A stretch of 64,000 nucleotides of DNA from Cellulomonas sp. JZ18 (GCF_009720485.1 NZ_CP045245.1:3844001-3908000); one strand, 5' to 3'. Numbered from the stretch's first letter, positions 25,716-34,978 are shown. Notes: generated by a model not told the origin, from the sequence alone. Translations and numbers: made by a program.

Positions 25716-26628
25716 GCACCGGCCCTGTGGGCACCGGGCCCGTGGGCACCGGCCCTGTGAGCACCGCGCTCGCCGCCGCGGCCGGCCACCACGGCGTCCC
25801 CGGCGCCCCCGCCCCGGGCGCGTGGCTCGTCGCCGTGCTGGTCGCCGCCGCCCTCGCCCTCCCGTACGCGGCGGGCGTCGCGGCGTACCGGTCCCGCATG
25901 CCGCGCCCGTGGCGCCCCGCGCGCACGGCGGCGTGGTGCGCGGGCGCGCTGCTGGTGGGGGTCGCGGTGTCCCCGGCGCTCGCGGTCGTGCCGGAGCCGG
26001 CGGTGCGGCACATGCTCCAGCACGTGCTGCTCGGGATGCTCGCGCCCGTCGGTCTCGTGCTCGCGGCACCGGTGACGCTGCTGCTGGGGGCGGCGTCCAC
26101 CCGGGGGCGGCGCGCGCTGGCGGCGGTGCTCGCCGCGCGCGTCGTGCGCGTGCTCACCCACCCGGTGACCGCGGCGCTGCTGCACGTCGGCGCGCTGGTC
26201 GTCCTGTACCTCACGCCGCTGTACGGCCTCGCCGGGCGCGAGCCGGCCGTGCACGCGCTGGTGCTGGTGCACTTCCTGCTCGCCGGGACCCTGTTCGCGT
26301 GGGCGGTCGCCGGGACCGATCCCGCACCGCACCGCCCGGGCCTCGGGACGCGCGCGGTCGTGCTGGTCGTCGCGGCAGGGGTCCACGGCGCTCTCGCGAA
26401 GTACCTCTACGCGCACGCGGACCGCCTCCCCCGGGCGGCGCCCACCCGGTCGCGCAGAGCGAGGCCGCCGCGCAGTGGATGTACTACGGGGGCGACGTCG
26501 CGGAGGTGCTGCTCGCGGTCGCGCTGTTCGCCGGCTGGTGGCGCCGCGGTGCACGCCGGCGTCCGGACCGCGGCCGGAGGTCGCCGGTGGTGCCCGGGCG
26601 GGCGTCCGCGCGCACACTGACGGGATGA
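25712..26628 (+). CDS. CtaG-type cytochrome c oxidase assembly factor (apparent 1-nt frameshift)
   Basis: The GTG overlaps the DUF2243 stop (GTGA). After a Thr/Gly/Pro repeat leader (STGPVGTGPVGTGPV) come about seven helices of the CtaG/caa3 assembly family, with the histidine motif RHMLQHVLLGMLAPVGLVLAAPV and HALVLVHFLLAGTLFAW. The C-terminal helix (AAAQWMYYGGDVAEVLLAVALFAGWW) is in another frame; one extra C in CCCCC 26428-26432 joins it (DRLPPGGAHPVAQSEA), giving 305 aa. The TGA overlaps the next ATG. It probably delivers copper to cytochrome oxidase and is a second CtaG beside the CopD fusion at 7.9-10 kb. Confidence 0.87.
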
Positions 26629-27445
26629 GCAGGGGCGGGGGCAGGCGTCCGCACGCGGCGGTGGCGGTGCTGGCGACGGCGGCGCTCGCGGCGTGCGCCG
26701 CGTGCACCTCCGGCGCGGTCGAGGACGAGCCGACGGTCGTCGCGGCCGTCGAGCGGGCCGACGGCACCGAGGGGTGGGTCCCGCCGCCGCGTCCCCGGGC
26801 ACGGAGCGCTACCGCGTCGTCGACCCCGGGACGGGTGCGGCCGTCGTCGACGAGGGCGCGACCCCCGCACCCGCACCCGCCTACGCGGCCACGGTCACCC
26901 CGATCACGCCCGAGCTCGCGGCCCGCATGCACGCGTCCTGGCGCCCCGGCTGCCCGGTGCCCCTCGAGGACCTGCGGTACGTGACCGTCACCCACCACGA
27001 CATGGCGGGCGGCGTCGTGACCGGCGAGCTCGTCGTGCACGCCGACGTCGCGGCCGGGCTCGTCGAGGTCTTCCGCACGCTCTTCGACGCCGGCTTCCCG
27101 ATCGCGTCGATGCGGCTGGTCGACGACTTCGGCGCCGACGACGACGCGTCCATGGCGGCCGACAACACGAGCGCCTTCAACTGCCGCGCCGTCACGGGCG
27201 GCACCGGCTGGTCCGAGCACTCCTACGGGCGCGCGATCGACGTCAACCCCGTGGAGAACCCGTACGTGCGGGGGACGACGGTCCTGCCGCCCGCCGGGGC
27301 GGCGTTCGTCGGCCGGCCCGTCGCGCCCGGCGTCGTCCTCGACGGGGACGTCGTCGTGCAGGCGTTCGCCGCGCACGGGTGGCAGTGGGGCGGCCACTGG
27401 ACGAGCCCGAAGGACTACCAGCACTTCTCGACGACGGGCCGGTGA
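26625..27445 (+). CDS. M15-type D,D-peptidase lipoprotein (apparent 1-nt frameshift)
   Basis: The ATG overlaps the CtaG stop as ATGA. The signal peptide ends in a lipobox-like LAACAAC (about 22-27). The catalytic part shows the M15 zinc pattern: His and Asp in SEHSYGRAIDVNP, and the second histidine in GWQWGGHWTSPKDYQHF, with FNCR and a disulfide Cys earlier. The signal sequence and catalytic part are in different frames; one extra C in CCCC 26793-26796 restores RPPGTERYRVVDPG and 273 aa. Family members cleave peptidoglycan stem peptides. Why it is coupled to a CtaG gene is unclear. Confidence 0.87.
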
Positions 27446-27451
27446 GGGCCG

Positions 27452-27468
27452 GCACCTCCGCGAGGTGC
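27452..27468. terminator. small hairpin between convergent genes
   Basis: GCACCTC (27452-27458), a CGC loop and GAGGTGC (27462-27468), seven bases after the M15 peptidase stop and facing the convergent gene ending at 27518. Confidence 0.45.
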
Positions 27469-27517
27469 GGCGAGGCCGCGGCAGGCCTGCTCGTCCGCGG
27501 GTCGACCCTCCACGACG

Positions 27518-28039
27518 TCATCCCGCCGGTCGCAGCCGCTCCCGCAGGAGGTCCACGGCGTCGCGCCGCACCGCGAGCTCCACGGTGCCTCCGGGCGTGG
27601 CGAGCGCGACCACGACGAGGCCGGGGGCGATCCGCCACCCCTCCCGCAGGCCGATCGTGCGGCCGACCTCCGGCTCCCCGCGCACGTCCAGGACGAGCCG
27701 TCCCACCCGCCAGGAGCGCCTGCCGCCCGCCAGGGGCCGCAGGTCGACGGCGCCGGCGGTGGGCCGGATCTCCACGCGGTGCCAGCGGTCGTCGACCTCG
27801 GGGTGCACGCCCGGGTCGGCGCGCGCGCCGCCCTCCAGCACGCCGTCGGCCGCGCGCCGGCGCGCGTACCGGCTCAGGCCGACGCCGAGGAGGACCATCA
27901 CCACCACCAGCACGGCCGCCCGCACGAGGGCGTCGCCGAGGTCACGCGTCCCGAGGAGCACCGGGACCCCGACGGCCACGACGAGCCCGACGGCGAGCAG
28001 CCCGACCACCCGCACGCGGTGCCGCCGCGGTGCGTCCAT
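27518..28039 (-). CDS. two-helix membrane protein of unknown function
   Basis: 173 aa. Two N-terminal helices (VVGLLAVGLVVAVGVPVLL, ALVRAAVLVVVMVLLGVGL) are followed by a beta-rich cytosolic domain with repeated strand patterns (HRVEIRPTAGAVDLRPLAGG, WRVGRLVLDVRG, GLVVVALATPGGTVELAVRR), a PH-like outline. The ATG at 28037-28039 is supported by GGGGGGA 5 nt upstream. It diverges from purB. No named family recognised. Confidence 0.75.
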   Translation of the reverse strand: MDAPRRHRVRVVGLLAVGLVVAVGVPVLLGTRDLGDALVRAAVLVVVMVLLGVGLSRYARRRAADGVLEGGARADPGVHPEVDDRWHRVEIRPTAGAVDLRPLAGGRRSWRVGRLVLDVRGEPEVGRTIGLREGWRIAPGLVVVALATPGGTVELAVRRDAVDLLRERLRPAG

Positions 28040-28046
28040 GCGTCCC

Positions 28047-28088
28047 CCCTGCATCGCGTGCCCTGCATCGCGTGCCCTGCGTCGCATG
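28047..28088. repeat. 14-bp tandem repeat, three copies, in the leader of the 173-aa gene
   Basis: CCCTGCATCGCGTG at 28047-28060 and 28061-28074, and the variant CCCTGCGTCGCATG at 28075-28088. The copy nearest the gene merges with its G-rich ribosome-binding site, so each unit presents a potential AGGG site. Confidence 0.75.
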
Positions 28089-28161
28089 CTGGCACGTGCG
28101 GCCGGCCGTGGCCCGTGGACGGCCGTGCCACCGCACGTCCCACCTCTGGGACACTTCCTCC

Positions 28162-29613
28162 ATGACCTCGCCCGTCGACGCCTCCGCGCGCGTCCGCCTC
28201 GCCGACGTCACGCCGTCCGTCGCCCTCGGGCCGCTCGACGGGCGCTACCGCCCGGCCGTCGCGCCGCTGGTGGACCACCTGTCGGAGGCGGCGCTGAACC
28301 GGGCACGCATCGAGGTCGAGGTCGAGTGGGTCATCCACCTGACGGACCACGGCGTCGTGCCCGGCGCCCCGGAGCTGGCGCCGGACGAGCAGGAGTACCT
28401 CCGCGACGTCGTGGCGACGTTCGGCGCGGACGAGATCGCCGAGCTCGCGGAGATCGAGCGCACGACGGTGCACGACGTGAAGGCCGTCGAGTACTTCCTC
28501 AAGCGCCGCATCGCCGCCGCGCCCGACGCGCTGCGCGCCGACACGGTGCTGCCGCAGGTCAACGAGCTCGTTCACTTCGCGCTCACCAGCGAGGACGTCA
28601 ACAACCTCTCGTACGCGCTCATGGTGCGCGGCGCCGTCCGCGAGGTGTGGTTCCCGGCCGCGGTCGCGCTCGTCGACGAGGTCGCGGCGATGGCCGCCGA
28701 GCACGCCGCCCGCCCGATGCTCGCGCTCACGCACGGCCAGCCGGCCACGCCGACGACGCTCGGCAAGGAGCTCGCGGTCCTGGCCCACCGCCTGCGCCGC
28801 CAGCTGCGCCGCATCGAGGGCGACGAGTTCCTCGGCAAGCTCAACGGCGCGACCGGCACGTACGGGGCGCACCTGGCCGCCGTCCCGGACGCCGACTGGC
28901 AGCTCGTCTCCCGCACGTTCGTCGAGCACCTCGGCCTGACGTGGAACCCGCTCACCACGCAGATCGAGTCGCACGACTGGCAGGCCGAGCTCTACGCCGA
29001 CGTCGCGCGCTTCAACCGCGTGCTGCACAACCTCGCCACCGACGTGTGGACGTACATCAGCAGGGGCGTGTTCACGCAGATCCCGGTCGCGGGCGCCACG
29101 GGCAGCTCGACGATGCCGCACAAGGTCAACCCGATCCGCTTCGAGAACGCCGAGGCGAACCTCGAGATCTCGTCCGCGCTGCTCGACACGCTCGCCTCGA
29201 CGCTCGTCACGAGCCGCCTGCAGCGCGACCTCACCGACTCCACCACGCAGCGCAACATCGGCCCGGCCTTCGGGCACTCGCTGCTCGCGATCGACAACGT
29301 GCGCCGTGGCCTGCGCGCGCTCGCCGTCGACGAGGCGCTGCTGGCCCGCGAGCTCGACGAGAACTGGGAGGTCCTCGGCGAGGCGGTGCAGTCGGCCATG
29401 CGCGCGGCGTCCGTCGCCGGCGTGGAGGGCATGGAGAACCCGTACGAGCGGCTCAAGGAGCTGACCCGCGGCCGTCGCCTCACGGCCGAGGACATGCGGA
29501 CGTTCGTCGCGGGCCTCGGGCTGCCCGCCGACGTCGCCGAGCGGCTCGGCGCGCTGACCCCGGCGACGTACACCGGACTGGCGACCCAGCTCGTCGCCCA
29601 CCTGGAGCACTGA
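28162..29613 (+). CDS. purB: adenylosuccinate lyase
   Basis: 483 aa, full length for the PurB subfamily that acts on SAICAR and adenylosuccinate in purine synthesis. The fumarase/aspartase signature GSSTMPHKVNP is at about 314-324, with the catalytic Ser in GSS. Earlier active-site pieces are LGPLDGRY, TSEDVNNLSYAL and THGQPATPTTLGKE. The ATG at 28162 precedes VDASARVRLADVTPSVALGPLDGRY; a weak TTCCTCC-rather-than-SD leader means the start is fixed mainly by homology. It is a single gene, not beside other pur genes in this window. Confidence 0.96.
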   Translation: MTSPVDASARVRLADVTPSVALGPLDGRYRPAVAPLVDHLSEAALNRARIEVEVEWVIHLTDHGVVPGAPELAPDEQEYLRDVVATFGADEIAELAEIERTTVHDVKAVEYFLKRRIAAAPDALRADTVLPQVNELVHFALTSEDVNNLSYALMVRGAVREVWFPAAVALVDEVAAMAAEHAARPMLALTHGQPATPTTLGKELAVLAHRLRRQLRRIEGDEFLGKLNGATGTYGAHLAAVPDADWQLVSRTFVEHLGLTWNPLTTQIESHDWQAELYADVARFNRVLHNLATDVWTYISRGVFTQIPVAGATGSSTMPHKVNPIRFENAEANLEISSALLDTLASTLVTSRLQRDLTDSTTQRNIGPAFGHSLLAIDNVRRGLRALAVDEALLARELDENWEVLGEAVQSAMRAASVAGVEGMENPYERLKELTRGRRLTAEDMRTFVAGLGLPADVAERLGALTPATYTGLATQLVAHLEH

Positions 29614-29721
29614 CCCGCCCGGTTCGTCACGCTCGTCCCTTTGGTCCCCCGTTCGCGCCACCCGGACGGCCCAGCGGGGCGCACGGGGGTGGGAGCGCGA
29701 GCACCGGGGACCGCCCAAACC

Positions 29722-29750
29722 TGGACATGTGCCCTGTTGCCGGTCAGAAT
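29722..29750 (+). promoter_or_regulatory. sigma-70-type promoter for the 287-aa gene
   Basis: TGGACA (29722-29727), a 17-bp spacer, and CAGAAT (29745-29750). Start of transcription near 29757 would give a ~48-nt leader ending in AAGGAAG before the GTG at 29805. Confidence 0.5.
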
Positions 29751-29804
29751 CGGACGCGTCCGTCGGAACCCTCCCCTCCTCCGATCCGGCAAGGAAGCCC
29801 GCCC

Positions 29805-30668
29805 GTGACTCTGATGCAGAAGGCGATCACGCCCGCGCTCACCCAGGCGCACCTCACGCAGGGCCATGACCGCATCGCCGGGTACGTGGTCCGCGCCGAG
29901 GACGTCGCGTTCGCGACGACCCCCGCGCAGCTGTTCGAGGTCCACGGCCTGGGGTACCCCGGGTCCCCCTTCAGCCCGTACGACCGGTACATCGACATCC
30001 TGCGGTTCGAGTCGTCGCCGCAGCTGCAGTACCGCGACGTGCCCGGCTACATCGTCCCGCTGTGGTGGCTGCGCCATTCCCGCATCCCCCCGGGCGCCGA
30101 GCTCATCCGCGTGCACGACGACGGCTCGTCGACGCTGCTCGCGCGCTACGGCGACGTCGGCACGGGCTGGACGGTCACGCAGCTCGGCGCCCCCCGCCCG
30201 GCCCTCGCGTCGCTGTCGCGCTGCGTCGGCCCGGTCGCCAAGTGGCACGGCGCCTACCTCGAGGCGGACGTCGTCGACGGCGGGCACACGGTCGTGCTAG
30301 CCCTGGCGAACCCGCCGCTCGCCGAGACCGGCTTCCACCAGTCGCCGTCCGGCCGCTGGTACCGCCGCGTCGCGCGCGAGGACGTCACCGAGCTGTTCGA
30401 GCTCGACCTGACGGCCCGCTGGAACGGGCTCTCCGTGCGCGTCGTCGACCAGTGGCAGGACGCGCAGCGGTACGTCGTCGCCCGAATCTCCCACCTGGGC
30501 GACGACATCGAGCGCGCCGAGCGGCTGCACCTCGAGCGCGTGGAGGCCGGCGTGTACGAGGCGATCGTCTACGCGGCCGAGCTCACCGACATCCAGACCA
30601 ACCAGGTGGTCCCGCACACGTGGGCACCCGGCCCCGCCGCGCAGCAGCGGCACTGGGCGCACTCCTGA
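29805..30668 (+). CDS. 287-aa protein of unknown function
   Basis: GTG start with AAGGAAG 9-10 nt upstream. It is a soluble, probably two-domain protein with no signal peptide or membrane helix. The first part has aromatic/Pro-rich stretches GLGYPGSPFSPYDRYIDILRFESS, YIVPLWWLRHSRIPPGAELIRV and ARYGDVGTGW. The second has RWYRRVAREDVTELFELDLTARWNGLSVRVV and RISHLGDDIERAERLHLERVEAGVYEAIVYAAEL. The first part faintly recalls NAD-hydrolase/ADP-ribosyltransferase toxin folds (GYPGSPFSPY, DRY), which I cannot confirm. It has its own promoter, and the next strong terminator lies 130 bases downstream. Confidence 0.85.
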   Translation: MTLMQKAITPALTQAHLTQGHDRIAGYVVRAEDVAFATTPAQLFEVHGLGYPGSPFSPYDRYIDILRFESSPQLQYRDVPGYIVPLWWLRHSRIPPGAELIRVHDDGSSTLLARYGDVGTGWTVTQLGAPRPALASLSRCVGPVAKWHGAYLEADVVDGGHTVVLALANPPLAETGFHQSPSGRWYRRVAREDVTELFELDLTARWNGLSVRVVDQWQDAQRYVVARISHLGDDIERAERLHLERVEAGVYEAIVYAAELTDIQTNQVVPHTWAPGPAAQQRHWAHS

Positions 30669-30714
30669 TCTGGACGAATGGACGGAAACTCTCCCATCTC
30701 GCGCCTGGATCCTC

Positions 30715-30720
30715 TACGAT
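30715..30720 (+). promoter_or_regulatory. -10 element of a tiny transcription unit
   Basis: TACGAT ends five bases before a GTG at 30725, the spacing of a leaderless start. No good -35 is visible 17 bases upstream. The sequence here is less GC-rich than its surroundings. Confidence 0.4.
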
Positions 30721-30724
30721 CGAG

Positions 30725-30787
30725 GTGCACCGGCACGGACAGCGCTTCACCAGCCTCCGCGCCGACGTCAGCCCCCTGAGCGGCTGA
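30725..30787 (+). CDS. possible leaderless 20-aa peptide or small RNA
   Basis: A 21-codon frame from GTG to TGA codes a basic peptide starting MHRHGQRFTS and ending in DVSPLSG. It begins just after a TACGAT box and ends ten bases before a strong intrinsic terminator. The transcript would be about 115 nt. It may instead be the 3' untranslated part of the 287-aa gene or a non-coding RNA. Coding status is not proven, as the frame is short and codon bias gives little support. Confidence 0.35.
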   Translation: MHRHGQRFTSLRADVSPLSG

Positions 30788-30797
30788 CCCCGGAACC

Positions 30798-30843
30798 GCA
30801 CCGGGCCTGGTCCTCCCCCCCGACCAGGCCCGGTGCGCTTTTT
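30798..30843 (+). terminator. strong intrinsic terminator
   Basis: GCACCGGGCCTGGTC (30798-30812) pairs perfectly with GACCAGGCCCGGTGC (30822-30836), a 15-bp stem with a C-rich loop, followed by GCTTTTTC. This is the most canonical Rho-independent terminator in the window. Confidence 0.93.
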
Positions 30844-31003
30844 CGCGCCCGCACCGCCGCGACGACGGGCGACGACGAGGACGGGCGACGACGACGCACC
30901 GGCCCCCGCCGACGAACCCGTCCTCCTGCACCGATCCGCCGCACGACCGCTGCACGACCACGGGCTCGACGGGCGAGCGGGAGGCCGTCGGCCCCGAGGG
31001 CGG

Positions 31004-32287
31004 TCAGCGGGGTGACGTCACCGTGCCGACGTCCGGGGCCTCGACGGCGGCGAGCTCCGCCAGCGCGGCGGCGTACGCGGCGGTGTCACCGGCGCGGGCC
31101 GCGGCCCGGGCGGCGACGGTCGGGCCGTGCAGCTGCGCACGGACCTTGCGCCGCAGCGACCGGGCCCGCCGCTCGTCGCGGACGTCCTCCGGCACCAGGT
31201 CGAGCGCGGCCTCGAGCGCCCCGAGCACGCGCGTGCGCTCGGCGACGACCGCGGGCTCCCAGTCGCGCACGCGACGGTCCGCCTCGAACTCGGCGGCCGC
31301 CTGCTCGACGAGCGCCCGGGCCCGCCCGAGCGCCGCGTGCTCGGCGGGGGCGTGCTCCGCGACCGACTGCAGCGACACCAGCTCGACGCCGGGCAGCGTG
31401 CGCACGTCCGGGTCGACGTCGTGCCGCAGCGCGAGGTCCACGAGGGTCAGCGGACGCGCCTCCCCGCGGCGGGCGGACGCGAGGGCGTCGGCCCCGAGCA
31501 CCGCTCCGGCGGCACCGCTGCACGCGACCACGAGGTCGACGTCGCGCACCTCCGCGAGCAGGTCCGCGCCGGCCGGCAGCGCGCGCACGCCGCGGGCGGC
31601 CGCGAACGACCCCGCCCGGCCGCTGGCCGAGTACACGCGCACGTCCCGCACGCCGCGCGCCTTGAGGGCGGCGAGGCTGGCGCCGGCGTAGGACCCGGTG
31701 CCCACGAGGACGCAGCGCAGCCCCGCCCAGTCGGCGGTGCCGTCGCGCTGCGGCAGGGTGCGCTCGGCGAGGTCGAGCGCGACACCCACGACCGAGCGGC
31801 CGGTGGCGCCCAGGCCCGTCGCCGACTCGACGGCGCGCGACGCGCGGGACGCGGCCTGGAACAGCGCCTCGAGGGTCGACGTCGTGGTGCCGTCCTGCCG
31901 GGCGCTGGTGAGCGCACGGCGCACCTGGCCCGCGATCTCCCGCTCCCCCACGACCATCGACTCCAGCCCGGAGGCGACCGCGAACAGGTGCTCGCTCGCG
32001 TCGGTGCCGGTGAGCGGGCGCAGGTGCTCCGCGACCTGCTCGGCCTGGTACCCCGAGCGCACGGCGACGGCCTCCGCGACGACGCGGCGGGCGTCGGGGG
32101 TGTGCGCGACGTCGTCGACGTCCAGGTACAGCTCGAACCGGTTGCACGTCGCGAGGACGACGGCACCGGTGACGGCGGGGGTCGCGGCCACGAGCTCCTT
32201 GCCGACGGCGTGCACGTCGGACTGCAGACGCTCCAGGACGGTCAGGTCGAGGTCGTGGTGGCTCGCGACGAGGGACAGCAGCACCAC
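31004..32287 (-). CDS. hemA: glutamyl-tRNA reductase
   Basis: 427 aa. Catalytic Cys48 lies in VLATCNRFELY; the substrate domain is followed by the NADPH domain with LVGTGSYAGAS and a helical dimerisation domain ending near LAAVEAPDVGTVTSPR. It reduces Glu-tRNA to glutamate-1-semialdehyde, the committed step of C5-pathway heme synthesis; HemL at 38150 uses the product. The start is a GTG at 32287, with a second GTG just inside. It diverges from hemE over 46 bases that carry an ATTGT-N5-ACAAT palindrome. Confidence 0.95.
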   Translation of the reverse strand: MVLLSLVASHHDLDLTVLERLQSDVHAVGKELVAATPAVTGAVVLATCNRFELYLDVDDVAHTPDARRVVAEAVAVRSGYQAEQVAEHLRPLTGTDASEHLFAVASGLESMVVGEREIAGQVRRALTSARQDGTTTSTLEALFQAASRASRAVESATGLGATGRSVVGVALDLAERTLPQRDGTADWAGLRCVLVGTGSYAGASLAALKARGVRDVRVYSASGRAGSFAAARGVRALPAGADLLAEVRDVDLVVACSGAAGAVLGADALASARRGEARPLTLVDLALRHDVDPDVRTLPGVELVSLQSVAEHAPAEHAALGRARALVEQAAAEFEADRRVRDWEPAVVAERTRVLGALEAALDLVPEDVRDERRARSLRRKVRAQLHGPTVAARAAARAGDTAAYAAALAELAAVEAPDVGTVTSPR

Positions 32288-32305
32288 GTGCTCGATTCAA
32301 TCATC

Positions 32306-32326
32306 CCGGGAATTGTCCGGCACAAT
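32306..32326. promoter_or_regulatory. hemA/hemE divergent control region
   Basis: ATTGT-CCGGC-ACAAT (32312-32326) is a 5-bp inverted repeat in an AT-rich patch between the divergent genes. It overlaps CCGGGAATTGT (32306-32316), an 11-mer that recurs before hemC at 35100-35110. CACAAT (32321-32326) is also placed as a -10 for a leaderless hemE start at 32334. Confidence 0.55.
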
Positions 32327-32333
32327 CGATCGT

Positions 32334-33398
32334 GTGAGTCTTTCAGCACACCATCCGCTCGTCGACGGGCGCACCACCGATTCGCCGCTCCTGACGGCGT
32401 ATTCCGGCCGACGCCCCGAGCGGCTGCCGGTGTGGTTCATGCGTCAGGCCGGCCGTTCGCTGCCCGAGTACCGCGAGGTGCGCGCGGGCATCCCGATGCT
32501 CGACTCGTGCCTGGACCCGGACCTCGCGGCCGAGATCACGCTGCAGCCGGTGCGCCGGCACGGCGTCGACGCGGCCGTCTTCTTCTCCGACATCGTGGTG
32601 CCGCTCAAGCTCGTCGGCGTCGACGTCGAGATCCGCTCCGGCGTGGGCCCCGTCATGGGCGCGCCGGTGCGGACGGCGGACGACGTCGCCCGCCTGCGCG
32701 ACCTCGGCCCGCTGACGCCCGAGCGCCTCGCGCCGGTCACCGCCGGCGTGGAGCGCACCGTCGCCGGCCTCGGCACGACGCCGCTGGTCGGCTTCGCCGG
32801 CGCGCCGTTCACGCTGGCCGCGTACCTCGTCGAGGGCGGGCCGTCCCGCGACCACCTCGCCGCGCGCCGGCTCATGCACGCCGACCCCGCCACGTGGGCG
32901 GCGCTCATGGACTGGACCGCCGAGGTGACGGGCGCGTTCCTCGAGGCGCAGGTGCTGGCGGGCGCGAGCGCGGCCCAGCTCTTCGACTCGTGGGCGGGCG
33001 CCCTGTCCCTGGCGGACTACACGGCGCACTGCGCACCGGCGTCCGGGACGGTCCTCGCGCGGGCCCGTGCGCTCGGCGTGCCGGCCGTGCACTTCGGCGT
33101 CGCGACCGGTGAGCTGCTCGTGGCCATGCGGGACGCCGGTGCGGACGTCGTGGGCGTCGACTACCGCGTCCCGCTGGACGAGGCGTCCCGGCGGCTCGGC
33201 GGCACGACGCCGCTGCAGGGCAACGTCGACCCGGCGCTGCTCGGCGCGCCGTGGGACGTGCTGGAGGCGCACGTGCGCGACGTCGTCCGGCGGGGGCGCT
33301 CGGCCCCGGGGCACGTCGTCAACCTCGGCCACGGCGTGCCGCCGGAGACGGACCCGGCCGTGCTGACCCGCGTCGTCGAGCTCGTCCACTCGCTGTGA
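32334..33398 (+). CDS. hemE: uroporphyrinogen decarboxylase
   Basis: 354 aa. The signature PVWFMRQAGRSLPEYR (about 32-47) carries the substrate-binding arginines. FFSDIVVP contains the catalytic Asp, and the second signature GFAGAPFTLAAYLVEGG is present. It decarboxylates uroporphyrinogen III to coproporphyrinogen III. The GTG at 32334 lies eight bases after a CACAAT box, without a Shine-Dalgarno site, so leaderless translation is likely. The stop overlaps the GTG of the oxidase gene (GTGA). Confidence 0.96.
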   Translation: MSLSAHHPLVDGRTTDSPLLTAYSGRRPERLPVWFMRQAGRSLPEYREVRAGIPMLDSCLDPDLAAEITLQPVRRHGVDAAVFFSDIVVPLKLVGVDVEIRSGVGPVMGAPVRTADDVARLRDLGPLTPERLAPVTAGVERTVAGLGTTPLVGFAGAPFTLAAYLVEGGPSRDHLAARRLMHADPATWAALMDWTAEVTGAFLEAQVLAGASAAQLFDSWAGALSLADYTAHCAPASGTVLARARALGVPAVHFGVATGELLVAMRDAGADVVGVDYRVPLDEASRRLGGTTPLQGNVDPALLGAPWDVLEAHVRDVVRRGRSAPGHVVNLGHGVPPETDPAVLTRVVELVHSL

Positions 33399-34923
33399 CC
33401 GACGCGCCCGTGCCGGCCCCGGACGCCTCCGACCTGGCGCCCGCCTGGGACGTCGTCGTGGTCGGCGCCGGCGTCGCGGGTCTGGTCGCGGCGCGCGACC
33501 TCGTCCGGGCCGGCCTGCGTGTCGTCCTCGTCGACGGGCGGGACGCGCCGGGCGGGGCCGTGCGCGGCCACGACGTCGCGGGCCTGCGGCTCGACGCGGG
33601 AGCGGAGTCGTTCGCCACGCGCGGCGGCGCGGTCGCGGCGCTGCTGGGCGAGCTGGGGCTGGGCGACGACGTCGTGACGCCGGAGCCGCGCGGTGCGTGG
33701 GTGCACCTGACCAGCGGCGACGGCCCGCTGCCCCACACCGGGCTGCTCGGCGTCCCGGCGCACCCCCTGGCCGCGGACGTGCGCCGCACGCTCGGTGCGG
33801 CCGGCGCGGCGCGTGCCGCGCTCGACCTGGTGCTGCCGGCGGGCGTCGGCGCGCGCGCCACCACCTTCGGCGCGCTCGTGCGGGCCCGGATGGGCGACGC
33901 CGTCGCGGACCGGCTCGTGCACCCCGTGGTCGGCGGCGTCCACGCGGCCGACCCCGACGACCTCGCGACCGACACCGTCGCCCCGGGGCTGACCGCGGCC
34001 CGGGCGGCCGCGCGGGGTCCCTGGCCCGAGGCGTCCGGGCGCTGCGCGCGGCCGCTCCCGCGGGCAGCGCCGTGCAGGGGCTCGCCGGCGGCATCCACCG
34101 GCTCGTGGACGCGCTGGTCGCCGACGTGACGGCGCACGGCGGGGTCGTGCTGACCCGCACGCGGGCGACGGGCCTGGTCCGCGAGGACGACGGCCGGCTG
34201 GCGGTCGGCACCGAGCCGGCGACCGCCCGCGGGTCGGGTGCCGCGGGGCAGGCCGGGCCGGCCACGGACGCACCCGCCGCGGGCGGACGCACGCTGCGCG
34301 CCGCCCGCGTGCTCCTCGCGACGCCGCAGGCGCCGGACCTGCTGCGTGGCCTCGACGGGGTGGAGCTCGGCGACGTCGCGACCGACGCCGGCGTCCCGGT
34401 CACGCTCGTGACGCTCGTGCTCGACGCACCCGTCCTCGACGCGGCCCCGCGCGGCACGGGGGTCCTGGTCGGCCCCGGGGTCACCGACGTGACGGCGAAG
34501 GCGCTCACGCACGCGACGGCCAAGTGGGGCTGGCTCGCCCGGACCGCGCGGCCGGGCCGGCACGTGGTGCGGCTGTCGTTCGGGCGGGCGTCGGCGGCGC
34601 ACGCGGCCGACGGGACCCCGCCCGCGGACGTCCTCCTCGACGTCGCGCTGGCCGACGCGTCGACGCTGCTCGGCGTCCCGCTGCCCGCGAGCGCGCTCGT
34701 GGGCCACGCGGTCGTCCGCTGGACGCAGTCGCTGCCGCGTCCCAGCGCGGCGCACCGCGCGGCGGTGGACGCGGTGCGCACCGCGGTGGCCGACGTCCCC
34801 GGGGTCGCGGTGTGCGGGGCGTGGGCGTCCGGGACGGGCCTGGCGTCGGTGGTGCCGGACGCCCGTGCGGCCGCCGCGGCGCTGCTCGCGCAGGCCCCGG
34901 CGCCCGACGAGGCGCCGGGCTGA
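33395..34923 (+). CDS. hemY: coproporphyrinogen III oxidase, HemY/CgoX type (apparent 1-nt frameshift)
   Basis: GTG start overlapping the hemE stop. The FAD dinucleotide motif VVVVGAGVAGLVAARDL is followed by DGRDAPGGAVRGHDVAGLRLDAGAESFATRGG, and the C-terminal FAD segment is VAVCGAWASGTGLASVVPDARAAA. The halves are in different frames; one extra G in GGGG 34014-34017 restores AAARGSLARGVRALRAAAPAGSAVQGLAGGIHRLVD and 509 aa. In actinobacteria this enzyme oxidises coproporphyrinogen III to coproporphyrin III (established for the family). The next pathway genes, for CpfC and ChdC, are not in this window. Confidence 0.9.
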
Positions 34924-34978
34924 CGTCGCCCCGTCGCCGCTGCGACCGGGTCGCACCGGCGGGGGAATTGATGCGAGG

